This document shows positions 1 to 7,079 of a stretch of 15,607 nt of DNA, one piece after another. Each line of letters starts with the position of its first letter. Within the stretch, counting starts at the first letter, position 1. Source of the stretch: JBAWAP01 sp049589355 (lineage in GTDB: Bacteria > Chloroflexota > Anaerolineae > VGOG01); the NCBI GenBank assembly GCA_049589355.1, contig JBAWAP010000253.1, positions 1-15,607 on the forward strand, given 5' to 3'. Under the pieces are notes generated by a model. That model was not told where the DNA came from and searched no databases. It saw only the letters and a list, made by a program, of their open reading frames with translations. Made by a program: the position numbers and the translations under genes.

Positions 1-1
1 C

Positions 2-2347
2 GAGCTCGTCCAGTTGCTCAACGTCTTCTACCATCGCTGGAAGGGGGATGGAGGGACGGCCACGCCCACCGCCACTCGTACGCCGTCCACGCCTACGCCG
101 ACGGCAACGAGCACGCCCACGGGCACCTGGCCCCCGTCCACACCGACAGCAACGAGAACGGCCACACCCACACCGACGGGAACGCGGCCTGCTGGCCAGC
201 AGACCATGACCTTCCAGGACGGCGTCTGGCCCAATGCCTCCTACGCCGGCACCGCCGACGTGATCCTGGCCAATGACGCCGAATCCAACGCTAACCTGGG
301 TGGGGCGGAGAACCTGGAGACCTTCTTCGGCGAGGGCCAGGAGCACCGCCGCAGCCTGATCCGCTGGGACCTCTCAGCCCTGCCTGGTGATGCCACGATC
401 AACGGTGCGACCGTGGAGCTCTACCGCTTCGATGGCGAGGCCGCCAACGCCATGCGCATTGCTCTCTACCGCTTGACCCGTGATTGGATGGAAGGGACTG
501 GCAATGATTTCTGGCCCGATTCCAGCTATATCCCCGATGGCGCCACCTGGACCCTGGCCAGCCCCGGCACCGCCTGGACGACCCCCGGCGGCGATTTCGA
601 TACCACCATGGTGGGTCAGATCACGCTGCCGGCCGGGATGGGCAACGGTTGGGTCAGCCTGGACGCCACTACTGCCGTGCGTGCCTGGATAGAGCAGGGC
701 GTGCCCAACTACGGCCTGCTGCTCCGCCCCCATAGCGGCGACTACACCTACCACTACTACTACAGCCGCAACCACAGCGTCCCCAACCTGCGCCCCCGGC
801 TGGTGGTTACCTACACGGTGGGGGTCGTGACGGCGACGCCCACTGCCACCAGCGCACTTCCTACCTCTACGCCAACGAGGACTCCCACGCCTACTCGGAC
901 CGCCATACCACCGACCTCCACACCCACTCGGACCGGGGCACCACCGACCTACGGTTTTGTCTACCTGCCCCTGATCATGAAAAGTTGGTCCGCCCCGCTC
1001 CCCACCCCCACGGCCACACCCACCACCGTCATCCCCTCCGGTCTTATCCAACCGGCTGACCTGGTGTACCAGGGCGCGTTCCGGCTCCCCGGCGGCGACA
1101 CCCCGCCGCAAACCTTCGCCTATGGCGGCAACGCGATGACCTTCAACCCCGATGGCGATCCCGCCAATACAGACCCATATCCCGGATCGTTGTTCGTCAT
1201 GGGGCACGACCGGATGGCTTATGGCGACCTGCCCGACGGCAACCAGGTGGCTGAGGTTAGCATCCCCGTGCCGGCCATCGCTGACAACCCGGCAGATCTC
1301 CCGCAGGAAACTTTCATCCAGGGGTTCCACAACGTGGCCGCCGGGTACTTCACCCAGCTCGATGAGATCCCCAAAGTGGGCATGCAATATCTCAACCACC
1401 CGGCCACCGGCCCCAAGATCCACCTGGCGTGGGGACAGCATCTCCAGCCACCCGATGTGCCTTCCCATGCCTGGTTCAATCCAACGCTGGAAACGCCCGA
1501 TCTCCAGGGCGTGTGGTTCATTGGCTACCAGGACCTCTACAGCACCAACGGCTATATGTTCGATATTCCCACATCCTGGGCCGACGCACACGCCGAGAGC
1601 CGCTATCTGGCCACGGGACGTATGAGAGACGGCGGGCAGGGTGGCATGGGACCGGCGCTGTTCGCCTATCGCCCCTGGCTGCCCGATGGCTCACCTCCCG
1701 TGTCAGGGACTCATCTCGCAGAAACCACCCTGCTGCTCTACGAGAACGCGTACACCACCGAGGAGATTATCCGCTGCCTTAACGGCTATCAACACCCCGA
1801 CGAATGGGAGGGCGGCGCGTGGATCACGACCCCTTCCGGCAGGCAGGCCGTGCTCTTCGCGGGAACCAAAAGTAACGGCACCAAGTACTGGTACGGCTAC
1901 CTCCACCCAGACGGCTCCGAATATCCCTGTGTTGATGCAGCCGTGACAGATTATGTGACCTGCCGCATGGCCGACGGCAGGCCCTGCCCAGCGGAAGATT
2001 TCACAGGCTGCTGTGACGAAAATGAAGGAACTTGTATTACGTACAGGGGATGGTGGACTACCCACTTCGACGCGCAGTTCATTCTCTATGACCCGGCAGA
2101 CCTGGCACGGGTTGCCGACGGTGAAATAGAATCCTGGAAACCGCAACCCTACGCTTCCCTGGACATAGACGAACACCTGTACCTCGACCCGCCGGTGTGG
2201 GAGCGGGTGTCGCTGGGCTGGGGCGACCAGCGCCGCTATCGCATCGGCGATGTGGCTTACGACCGGGAAAACGCTCTCCTGTACGTGCTGGAATTGTACG
2301 CTGACGGGGCCAAGCCGGTGGTGCACGTCTGGCGCGTCGAGGGATAG
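2..2347 (+). CDS. Secreted multidomain protein, 5'-partial: DNRLRE-like module plus unrecognised C-terminal domain
   Basis: The reading frame is open at the window edge, so the true start lies upstream. The first possible start (TTG at 14) has no signal peptide after it and is probably internal. Counting residues from that TTG: a Thr/Pro linker (about 12-62); a beta-sandwich module (about 63-268) resembling DNRLRE domains, with a RRSLIRWDLS strand, VSLDATTAVRAWIEQG and a closing RPRLVVTY; a second Thr/Pro linker; YLPLIMK at 317-323; a third linker; then about 435 residues that I cannot assign. That last part has repeated aromatic and Gly-rich strands and a Cys cluster (C-x8-C, GCC, C near bases 1960-2040), and ends LLYVLELYADG...HVWRVEG. 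It may be a beta-propeller, but this is inference. DNRLRE modules are common in secreted bacterial proteins, often beside carbohydrate-active domains. The internal YLPLIMK suggests two ancestral proteins joined. Confidence 0.8.
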   Translation, partial: ELVQLLNVFYHRWKGDGGTATPTATRTPSTPTPTATSTPTGTWPPSTPTATRTATPTPTGTRPAGQQTMTFQDGVWPNASYAGTADVILANDAESNANLGGAENLETFFGEGQEHRRSLIRWDLSALPGDATINGATVELYRFDGEAANAMRIALYRLTRDWMEGTGNDFWPDSSYIPDGATWTLASPGTAWTTPGGDFDTTMVGQITLPAGMGNGWVSLDATTAVRAWIEQGVPNYGLLLRPHSGDYTYHYYYSRNHSVPNLRPRLVVTYTVGVVTATPTATSALPTSTPTRTPTPTRTAIPPTSTPTRTGAPPTYGFVYLPLIMKSWSAPLPTPTATPTTVIPSGLIQPADLVYQGAFRLPGGDTPPQTFAYGGNAMTFNPDGDPANTDPYPGSLFVMGHDRMAYGDLPDGNQVAEVSIPVPAIADNPADLPQETFIQGFHNVAAGYFTQLDEIPKVGMQYLNHPATGPKIHLAWGQHLQPPDVPSHAWFNPTLETPDLQGVWFIGYQDLYSTNGYMFDIPTSWADAHAESRYLATGRMRDGGQGGMGPALFAYRPWLPDGSPPVSGTHLAETTLLLYENAYTTEEIIRCLNGYQHPDEWEGGAWITTPSGRQAVLFAGTKSNGTKYWYGYLHPDGSEYPCVDAAVTDYVTCRMADGRPCPAEDFTGCCDENEGTCITYRGWWTTHFDAQFILYDPADLARVADGEIESWKPQPYASLDIDEHLYLDPPVWERVSLGWGDQRRYRIGDVAYDRENALLYVLELYADGAKPVVHVWRVEG

Positions 2348-2402
2348 CCGCCGTAGGACAAGTTGCCAAATTGAGTCCAGCCAGCAAAAGCACCATGTCG
2401 GC

Positions 2403-2501
2403 GCGGCCAGTTTCGACTGTCAACGCGGGCTGTTGTACGTTTTAGAGCTGTTGGCCGATGGGGACAAGTCCTTGATCCATGTCTGGAGGGTAGCAGGGTG
2501 A
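2403..2501 (+). pseudogene. Remnant of the C-terminus of a paralogue of the upstream protein
   Basis: In the frame that ends with TGA at 2499-2501, this stretch encodes ASFDCQRGLLYVLELLADG followed by DKSLIHVWRVAG. It aligns without gaps to the last 31 residues of the preceding gene (18 identical, including LLYVLEL, ADG and HVWRV). No start codon or upstream homologous sequence remains. The nucleotide match is much weaker than the protein match, so the duplication is old. The TGA overlaps the ATG of the next gene (TGATG), so the lost gene was probably once translationally coupled to the lipoprotein gene. A short expressed peptide cannot be excluded. Confidence 0.7.
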
Positions 2502-3874
2502 TGTCCAACATCAAACGTCAAACGTCGTGCTTGTTGTTAGTCGCGTTGCTCCTGGTTGCCTGTGCTCAGCCACGACCCACGCCAACGCCGGTCCCGCCGA
2601 CATCCACACCTGCGCTGGCAACGGCTATTCCTACGTCCACCTCACCACGACCAACGTCCACCCCCGGCGCCCGGCGCGAGGTGCGCATCGGGGTCGTGTA
2701 CCCGCTGTCAGGGCGGCTCGAGAGGTGGGGGCAAGAGGCGTGGCCTTTCATCCAGATGGCTGAAGCCGACATCAACGCCTCGCCCGAAGCCATCGCCGCT
2801 GGGCTGCGCTTCCGCTACATCGTCCGCTCCAGTGAGACGACGGAGGAGAGGGCCCAGGCTGCCGTGCGGGATCTGGTCGAAAACGAGGGGCTGCGGGTCA
2901 TCGTCGGTCTGCCCCTGAGCGGCGAATTGGCCGCTACCATTCCCTACCTCACCCAACATCACCTGGCCGTCATCAGCTCGGCGTCTACATCCCCGCAGCC
3001 GGAACTGCGTCAGCCCGACGCGGTCTTCCGCATCGCGCCGCCCGAACTCTACCTGGCTCGCACCTTTGCCCGATTCGCCCTGAATCTGGGCTACCGGAAA
3101 GCAGCCGTCATCTACCGTACCGACGAGTGGGGGCCCTCCTACGTCGCCGAGATCGCCGCCACCTTTGAGGCACAAGGGTATCCAACTGTCTTGGTACCCA
3201 TCGAGCCGACCCACCCCCAGGTCGGTGACTATGCCGCTGAGGTGGCTCAACTCTCTGCTCGTGTGGCTGGTCTGGGCGCTGACGAGGAGATGGTCGTCTT
3301 CATGGTCGTCTGGGAAGGGGAGGATCTCAACATCCTGCACCACGCTGCGCAAGATCCCACTCTGTCCAGCGTGCGTTGGTTGTCGGCGCTCCTGTACCCC
3401 TCGATGCTTAGCGGCCAGTTTAGCGAGCTCAGTTTTCCTGAGGTGCGGGATTTTGCCCTGGCCCACAGCCTATGGGGACAGGAGTTCCACTCGCCGACGA
3501 ACGACTTGGTGCGTCGCCTGTGGGCGCAGGCCAAGGCCAAGTTGGGATATGAACCGCGTTTCGAACACGTCTACCTGTACGACGCCATGCAGATCGCCGC
3601 CCACGCCGTCCTTGCGGCCGGCACTGCCGACGATGGCCTCGCCGTCGCAGCCGCCATTCCCACTGCGGTCGAAGGGTACGATCCGGCCATGGGGAGCATC
3701 CGCTTCGACGAAAACGGCGACCGCGCCTCGGGAGACCTGGCCTACTACGGGCTCTTCCAGGGACAGAGGGGCTTCGAGTACCGCTACTTTGCTTTTTACG
3801 ACGCGGCAACCGACCGCTTCGTGGTCTTACCGGAGCCGGAGCCACGGCAGATCGAGTTTTGCCCGGAGTGTTGA
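2501..3874 (+). CDS. Substrate-binding lipoprotein, branched-chain amino acid/receptor type (Peripla_BP_6-like)
   Basis: This is a 457-residue lipoprotein. A basic N-terminus and hydrophobic stretch end in the lipobox LVAC, with Cys21 as the probable lipidated residue. A Thr/Pro linker (about 22-54) tethers the binding domain, which begins VRIGVVYPLSG, the usual first strand of type I periplasmic binding proteins related to LivJ and amide sensors. Other family-like stretches are VIVGLPLSGE, ISSASTSPQ, VFRIAPPE, a KAAVIYRTDEWG hinge-side strand and YDAMQIAAHAV near the C-terminus. Such proteins bind small polar ligands outside the membrane for an ABC importer or a sensor. No permease or ATPase gene is in the window, so a sensing role or an importer encoded elsewhere are both possible. 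I chose ATG 2501 over the adjacent GTG 2498; GGAGGG at 2485-2490 suits either. The start overlaps the stop of the paralogue remnant. Confidence 0.88.
   Translation: MSNIKRQTSCLLLVALLLVACAQPRPTPTPVPPTSTPALATAIPTSTSPRPTSTPGARREVRIGVVYPLSGRLERWGQEAWPFIQMAEADINASPEAIAAGLRFRYIVRSSETTEERAQAAVRDLVENEGLRVIVGLPLSGELAATIPYLTQHHLAVISSASTSPQPELRQPDAVFRIAPPELYLARTFARFALNLGYRKAAVIYRTDEWGPSYVAEIAATFEAQGYPTVLVPIEPTHPQVGDYAAEVAQLSARVAGLGADEEMVVFMVVWEGEDLNILHHAAQDPTLSSVRWLSALLYPSMLSGQFSELSFPEVRDFALAHSLWGQEFHSPTNDLVRRLWAQAKAKLGYEPRFEHVYLYDAMQIAAHAVLAAGTADDGLAVAAAIPTAVEGYDPAMGSIRFDENGDRASGDLAYYGLFQGQRGFEYRYFAFYDAATDRFVVLPEPEPRQIEFCPEC
2511..2526 (+). repeat. Short heptamer repeat TCAAACG x2.3 inside a signal-peptide region
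   Basis: TCAAACG occurs twice in tandem and is followed by TC. It lies just after the start codon of the substrate-binding lipoprotein and encodes its IKRQTS residues. It is too short to be certain. It is noted because a second, longer heptamer array lies at 9067-9097. Confidence 0.3.
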
Positions 3875-3959
3875 TGAAACATCTCGACTTTTCCTGGGCG
3901 GGAGTGGAATATCCCGTGAGACTAGCCAACAACAGGAAAGTTGCAAAGTAGGAAACAAA

Positions 3960-6521
3960 ATGGGAACCCGAACCACTTTGATTACCATTGTACTGCTGGC
4001 AGCCTTGACGATGCTGCTCATTGCCAATTCGGCGGTGTCCGGCTGGTCGGCCCAGGGCTCCAACGGGAGTGCTTGGGTGCAGAGTTCTCAGGGGATGTAC
4101 GGGGGCATCATCGAGGCCCTGGCCGTTTCCCCCAACTACGCCAGCGACCGCACCCTCTTCGCTGCAACCACAGTCGGGATCTTCAGGTCCACGGACGGGG
4201 GCAGCACGTGGACGACGCCTACAGGCTGGCTCGTCTACGGGCAGATGAAAGCTAAGGCCATCTCACCCGGCTACGCCACCGACCGGACGGTTTACGCCGG
4301 TGCCGCAGGAGCCCTGTACGGCGGCGTCCGCAAATCCACCGATGGCGGAAACTCGTGGCAGTTGGTCAACACGGGCCTCACGGACGTCTACGTGTACGCC
4401 CTGGTGATCTCGCCCAACTATAGCAGCGACCAGACTCTCTTTGCCGGGACCTGGAGTGGCATCTTCAAGTCCACCAATGGCGGCGGTTCCTGGAGCCCGG
4501 TCAACACAGGCCTCACCGATGATAATGTGAACACCCTGACCATCTCCCCCAACTACGCCAGTGATCAGACCGTCTTCGCTGCCACCTGGAGCGGGGTCTT
4601 CAAGTCCACCAACGGTGGCAGTTCCTGGAGCGCGGTCAACAACGGCCTCACCACCACCCAGGTGCGATCGCTGGCTCTCTCACCAGGTTATAGCAACGAC
4701 CAGACCATCTTCGCCGGCACCGGTGGCGGCGGTGTCTTTAGGTCCACCAACGGCGGCGACTCCTGGGGCAGCAGCGGGCTCACCAGCATGTACGTGAACG
4801 CCCTGGTCGTCTCGCCAAGTTACGCTAGCGACCAGACCATCTTCGCGGGGGAAGGCAGCTCCGGGGTCTTCAAGTCCACCAACGGCGGCGACAACTGGGA
4901 GGCCGCCAACAGTGGGCTCACCAATATCCAGATGGAGAGCCTGGCTATCTCGCCGGGTTACGCCAGCGACAACACTGTTTTCGCTGGTACCTACGGCGGC
5001 GGCGTTTTCAAGTCCACCTCTGGCGGCAGCTCCTGGAGCTCAGCCACTACTGGTATTACCGATGTGTACGTGATGGCCCTGGACATCTCGCCCAATTACA
5101 CCAGCGACCAGACTATTTTCGCTGGCGCTCAGCTCCTGGGCGTGTTCCGCTCCACGGACGGTGGCGCCTCGTGGACCGCGGCCAGCAGCGGACTGACCAA
5201 CCTGTGGGTGGAGGCCGTGGCCCTCTCGCCCGGCTACGCCAGCGACCAGACTCTCTTCGCCGCAACCTACGGCGGCGGGGTCTTTAAGTCCACGGACAGG
5301 GGCAATTCCTGGATGTCGTCCAACAACGGGTTGACGAGTTGGAGCGTGGAGTCCCTGGCCCTTTCGCCAAGCTATGTCACGGACCAGACCCTCTTTGCCG
5401 GCACCTACAACGGCAGCGTCTTTAAGTCTACCGGCGGGGGGACTAACTGGAACAATGCCAGCACTGGACTTCCCTCAAAGCGGGTGCGGGCCCTGGCCGT
5501 TTCCCCCAACTACGCCAGTGACCGGACCATCTTCGCCGGCACCTGGGAAGGCGGTGTCTTCAAGTCTATAAATGGCGGTGATTCCTGGACCGCAGCCAAT
5601 AGCGGCCTCACCAACCTGAAGATAGCCGCTCTGGCCATCTCGCCTGCGTATGCTACCGACAGGACGCTCTACGCTGCGACCGACGGCGGTGGTATTTTCA
5701 AGTCCACCAATGGCGGTGATTCCTGGAGCCCGGCCAATAACGGCTACCCTTCTCACCTGTACGTCCACGATCTGGTTCTCTCGCCAGATTACGTCAGCGA
5801 TGGAACCCTCTATGCTGCCTTCACCTGGGTCTACGTGTCCACAGACCGGGGCGGTTCGTGGACCCAACTGGGCACGCCCACGTGGAACCGCTACGTCTCG
5901 GTCCTGGAGGTCGCTCCAGGCAGCCCACAGATGGTGTTCGCTGGTACGGACGGCCAGAGCCTCTGGGGATACACGAGTACCGTTAGTCCCACACCCACCC
6001 CGACAGCCACGCCCACCGTTATCCCCTGTCAGAACATCCTACCCCACGGCGATTTCGAGGCCGGCCTCCTCCCACCCTGGGGCAAGATCGGTGGGACGCA
6101 GGTCACCACCGCCCGGGCCCACGGCGGGGTCCGCAGCGTCCGTTTGGGCGGCGCAAACAATGCCTGGGACGAGCTCTTTGCCGGTGTAGAGCTTCCACCC
6201 AGTGCTACGTCCATCACCCTCTCGTACTGGTGGTACGTGGAAAGCACCGATCCAGATCCCGGCGCGGACGTCATGATCGTGTTGGTCGGTGGTCCAGGCG
6301 GCGAGGTAATCATCGAAACCCTCACCAACAGTTCGCCCAGGAACGCCTGGCACCAGAGAACCTTCGACATGGGCAGCTACGCCGGCCAGTTAACGGGCGT
6401 GACCTTCCACGCCGAGACCAATGGGGAGAGCCCCACCAGCTTTTACGTGGACGACGTTCAGGTGCAGGTCTGCGGCGCTGCAACCGGCCGGCGCGCCTAC
6501 CTGCCGCTGATCCTGAAATAG
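3960..6521 (+). CDS. Secreted Asp-box (BNR-type) repeat protein with C-terminal carbohydrate-binding-like domain and YLPLILK tail
   Basis: The protein has 853 residues. It starts with a signal peptide or anchor (TTLITIVLLAALTMLLIA); ATG 3960 is chosen because this signal follows it and AGGAA lies 7 bases upstream. The same frame is open further upstream but there it overlaps the lipoprotein gene and is not coding. Residues about 50-676 hold 13 repeats of about 46 residues. Each has an SPxYASDxT strand, a FAGT strand and the Asp-box motif S-T-x-G-G-x-S-W seen in sialidases, sortilin-type and Ycf48-type propellers. A short TP linker follows, then a beta-sandwich (about 690-845: ILPHGDFEAG, SVRLGG, LSYWWYVES, FYVDDVQV) resembling CBM4/9-type carbohydrate-binding folds. 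The last seven residues are YLPLILK. I see no sialidase Arg triad or Asp/Glu/Tyr set, so a binding or structural propeller is more likely than an enzyme. It sits 85 bases after the lipoprotein gene. Confidence 0.9.
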   Translation: MGTRTTLITIVLLAALTMLLIANSAVSGWSAQGSNGSAWVQSSQGMYGGIIEALAVSPNYASDRTLFAATTVGIFRSTDGGSTWTTPTGWLVYGQMKAKAISPGYATDRTVYAGAAGALYGGVRKSTDGGNSWQLVNTGLTDVYVYALVISPNYSSDQTLFAGTWSGIFKSTNGGGSWSPVNTGLTDDNVNTLTISPNYASDQTVFAATWSGVFKSTNGGSSWSAVNNGLTTTQVRSLALSPGYSNDQTIFAGTGGGGVFRSTNGGDSWGSSGLTSMYVNALVVSPSYASDQTIFAGEGSSGVFKSTNGGDNWEAANSGLTNIQMESLAISPGYASDNTVFAGTYGGGVFKSTSGGSSWSSATTGITDVYVMALDISPNYTSDQTIFAGAQLLGVFRSTDGGASWTAASSGLTNLWVEAVALSPGYASDQTLFAATYGGGVFKSTDRGNSWMSSNNGLTSWSVESLALSPSYVTDQTLFAGTYNGSVFKSTGGGTNWNNASTGLPSKRVRALAVSPNYASDRTIFAGTWEGGVFKSINGGDSWTAANSGLTNLKIAALAISPAYATDRTLYAATDGGGIFKSTNGGDSWSPANNGYPSHLYVHDLVLSPDYVSDGTLYAAFTWVYVSTDRGGSWTQLGTPTWNRYVSVLEVAPGSPQMVFAGTDGQSLWGYTSTVSPTPTPTATPTVIPCQNILPHGDFEAGLLPPWGKIGGTQVTTARAHGGVRSVRLGGANNAWDELFAGVELPPSATSITLSYWWYVESTDPDPGADVMIVLVGGPGGEVIIETLTNSSPRNAWHQRTFDMGSYAGQLTGVTFHAETNGESPTSFYVDDVQVQVCGAATGRRAYLPLILK
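4107..5985 (+). repeat. Tandem ~138-base coding repeats (13 Asp-box units)
   Basis: Thirteen in-frame units of about 44-48 codons, plus a last partial unit, share the pattern SPxYxSDxTxFAG...GVFKSTNGGxSW...GLT. Protein similarity between units is very high in the SDQT and FKST segments, and DNA blocks such as aagtccaccaa recur, which implies recent unit duplication or gene conversion. Unit 2 carries a three-residue insertion before its KSTDGG, unit 9 has KSTDRG and unit 13 has a weakened box (VSTDRGGSW). The count suggests two stacked propellers or one large one; the sequence alone does not decide. Confidence 0.9.
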
Positions 6522-6857
6522 CGGATCCAGTACCTAATAGCCGGGGCTTGTCCTGCTCCCTGGGACTGTCCTCGCTCTACCGCACACGGAGGACGAAGGT
6601 GCAAAACAAGTCTGCGGCTATCGTGATTGCCATCCCCTTGATGACCACGCTGGCGGCAATTGACTGCGCTTGACCGCCGATGAACCTGTTCGACGAAGTC
6701 AATAGTGACAGGCTCAATTGCTTTTTCTTTAGCTATGCCCTCAGCGTTGGTAGCTTATTTGCAAGGTCCAGGCCAGTGCTTTTGCCTAAGCATTCCTGTC
6801 TTCACGCAGTTTTCGCGCAAATTTCAGCCCTCCTTCACCCGTAAATGGATTAAGGGA
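6522..6857. other. Intergenic region before the riboswitch promoter
   Basis: About 335 bases separate the Asp-box gene from the next promoter. Apart from one small signal-like reading frame (6599-6673), I see no gene. Its base composition becomes AT-richer to the right (about 6700-6870). ATTGACT and AGTCAAT form an inverted repeat around 6658-6703 but with a long loop and no clean U-tract, so I do not call a terminator for the upstream gene. Confidence 0.5.
6599..6673 (+). CDS. Possible 24-residue hydrophobic peptide or relic of a signal peptide
   Basis: GTG at 6599 is preceded at 6 bases by GGAGG (6588-6592), a better ribosome-binding site than several real genes here have. The product, MQNKSAAIVIAIPLMTTLA followed by AIDCA and stop, looks like a signal peptide: Asn/Lys start, then a hydrophobic core. 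It then stops. It may be the surviving first codons of a deleted secreted protein, or a small membrane peptide. No homologue is recognised. Confidence 0.25.
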   Translation: MQNKSAAIVIAIPLMTTLAAIDCA

Positions 6858-6866
6858 TGCTATAAT
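6858..6866 (+). promoter_or_regulatory. Extended -10 promoter of the riboswitch transcript
   Basis: TGCTATAAT is a perfect extended -10 element (TGn plus TATAAT). No convincing -35 lies 16-18 bases upstream, as is usual for extended -10 promoters. Transcription would begin near 6873, about ten bases before the riboswitch aptamer, which supports the call. Confidence 0.7.
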
Positions 6867-6882
6867 GAAATTGAATCTAAGG

Positions 6883-7018
6883 GATACGAGCGAAAGGGCA
6901 AACCTAGCGAAAGCTAGGGACGCAAAGCTACGGGTCTAAAGCCGCAAGGCTTCGTTATGAGCCCTCGGCCCGAAGGCTCAGCCTAACGGGTATGGCCGCC
7001 GGGCTGCCGTCTCGGATA
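6883..7018 (+). promoter_or_regulatory. Cyclic-di-GMP class I (GEMM) riboswitch aptamer with enlarged P3
   Basis: The aptamer core is AGGGCAAACC (6895-6904), then P2 CCTAGCGAAAGCTAGG with its GAAA tetraloop, then GACGCAAAGC (6920-6929). These match the c-di-GMP-I consensus, as in the Vibrio cholerae Vc2 aptamer. The 3' side has TATGGCCGCCGGGCTGCC (6991-7008), matching the consensus GCCGGGxTGCC end. P1 pairs GGCA with TGCC and CGAG (6887-6890) with CTCG (7011-7014). TCTAAAG (6935-6941) and TATGG (6991-6995) would form the 11-nt-type receptor that docks the GAAA loop. P3 is odd: between the receptor halves lie two further hairpins, AAGCC-GCAA-GGCTT and a CGTTA/TAACG plus GAGCC/GGCTC stem. It controls the 1133-residue hydrolase gene. 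The GGGCAAACC core resembles c-di-GMP aptamers more than the Geobacter cGAMP-sensing variants. Confidence 0.92.
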
Positions 7019-7030
7019 GAACTGGTTTCC

Positions 7031-7070
7031 AAACCCGGTCGGATAGCCATGCCCGCCGGGTTTTGATTTT
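7031..7070 (+). terminator. Intrinsic terminator of the riboswitch expression platform
   Basis: AAACCCGG (7031-7038) pairs with CCGGGTTT (7056-7063), 8 base pairs extended by a U-G and GG/CC pairs inside the loop. It is followed at once by TTTTGATTTT. It lies 13 bases after the aptamer and before the ribosome-binding site, the typical arrangement for transcription attenuation. Confidence 0.72.
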
Positions 7071-7079
7071 GCCCGGCGG
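7053..7079 (+). promoter_or_regulatory. Competing (anti-terminator-like) hairpin
   Basis: CCGCCGGG (7053-7060) is perfectly complementary to CCCGGCGG (7072-7079), with the T-run as loop. Forming it takes away the 3' arm of the terminator. The same downstream strand, GCCCGGCGG (7071-7079), is also an exact 9-base complement of CCGCCGGGC in the aptamer (6996-7004). A weaker hairpin, GGTT (7024-7027) with AACC (7032-7035), would occupy the terminator's 5' arm. Which state c-di-GMP favours cannot be read from the sequence. Confidence 0.5.

Noticed and set aside
374..1591. Long open frame on the - strand opposite the first gene
   Set aside because: It is a mirror of the GC-rich coding strand: no signal, domain or ribosome-binding site, and Gly/Arg/Val-rich low-complexity product. 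The same holds for the - strand frames at 1703-2326, 2708-3466, 7817-8422, 9308-9856, 11292-12107, 13212-13889 and 14097-14834.
3165..3959. Upstream extension of the Asp-box gene frame
   Set aside because: The frame is open here but overlaps the lipoprotein gene, and the product is Arg/Ser/Thr-rich shadow sequence. The signal peptide begins at 3960.
3875..3959. Inverted repeat ACTTTTCCTG / CAGGAAAGT before the Asp-box gene
   Set aside because: The arms are imperfect, the loop is long, and the second arm lies near the ribosome-binding site. There is no U-tract and no match to a known leader RNA, so I do not call a feature.
4107..5985. Regular repeats as a CRISPR array
   Set aside because: Units are about 138 bases, continuous, in frame and protein-coding, with no unique spacers between identical short repeats.
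4107..5985. Sialidase activity for the Asp-box protein
   Set aside because: Asp boxes are shared by many non-enzymatic propellers, and I see no conserved Arg triad or nucleophile Tyr/Glu pair.
6705..6917. 70-codon + strand frame before the riboswitch
   Set aside because: It runs across the promoter and into the aptamer, has no ribosome-binding site and encodes nothing recognisable.
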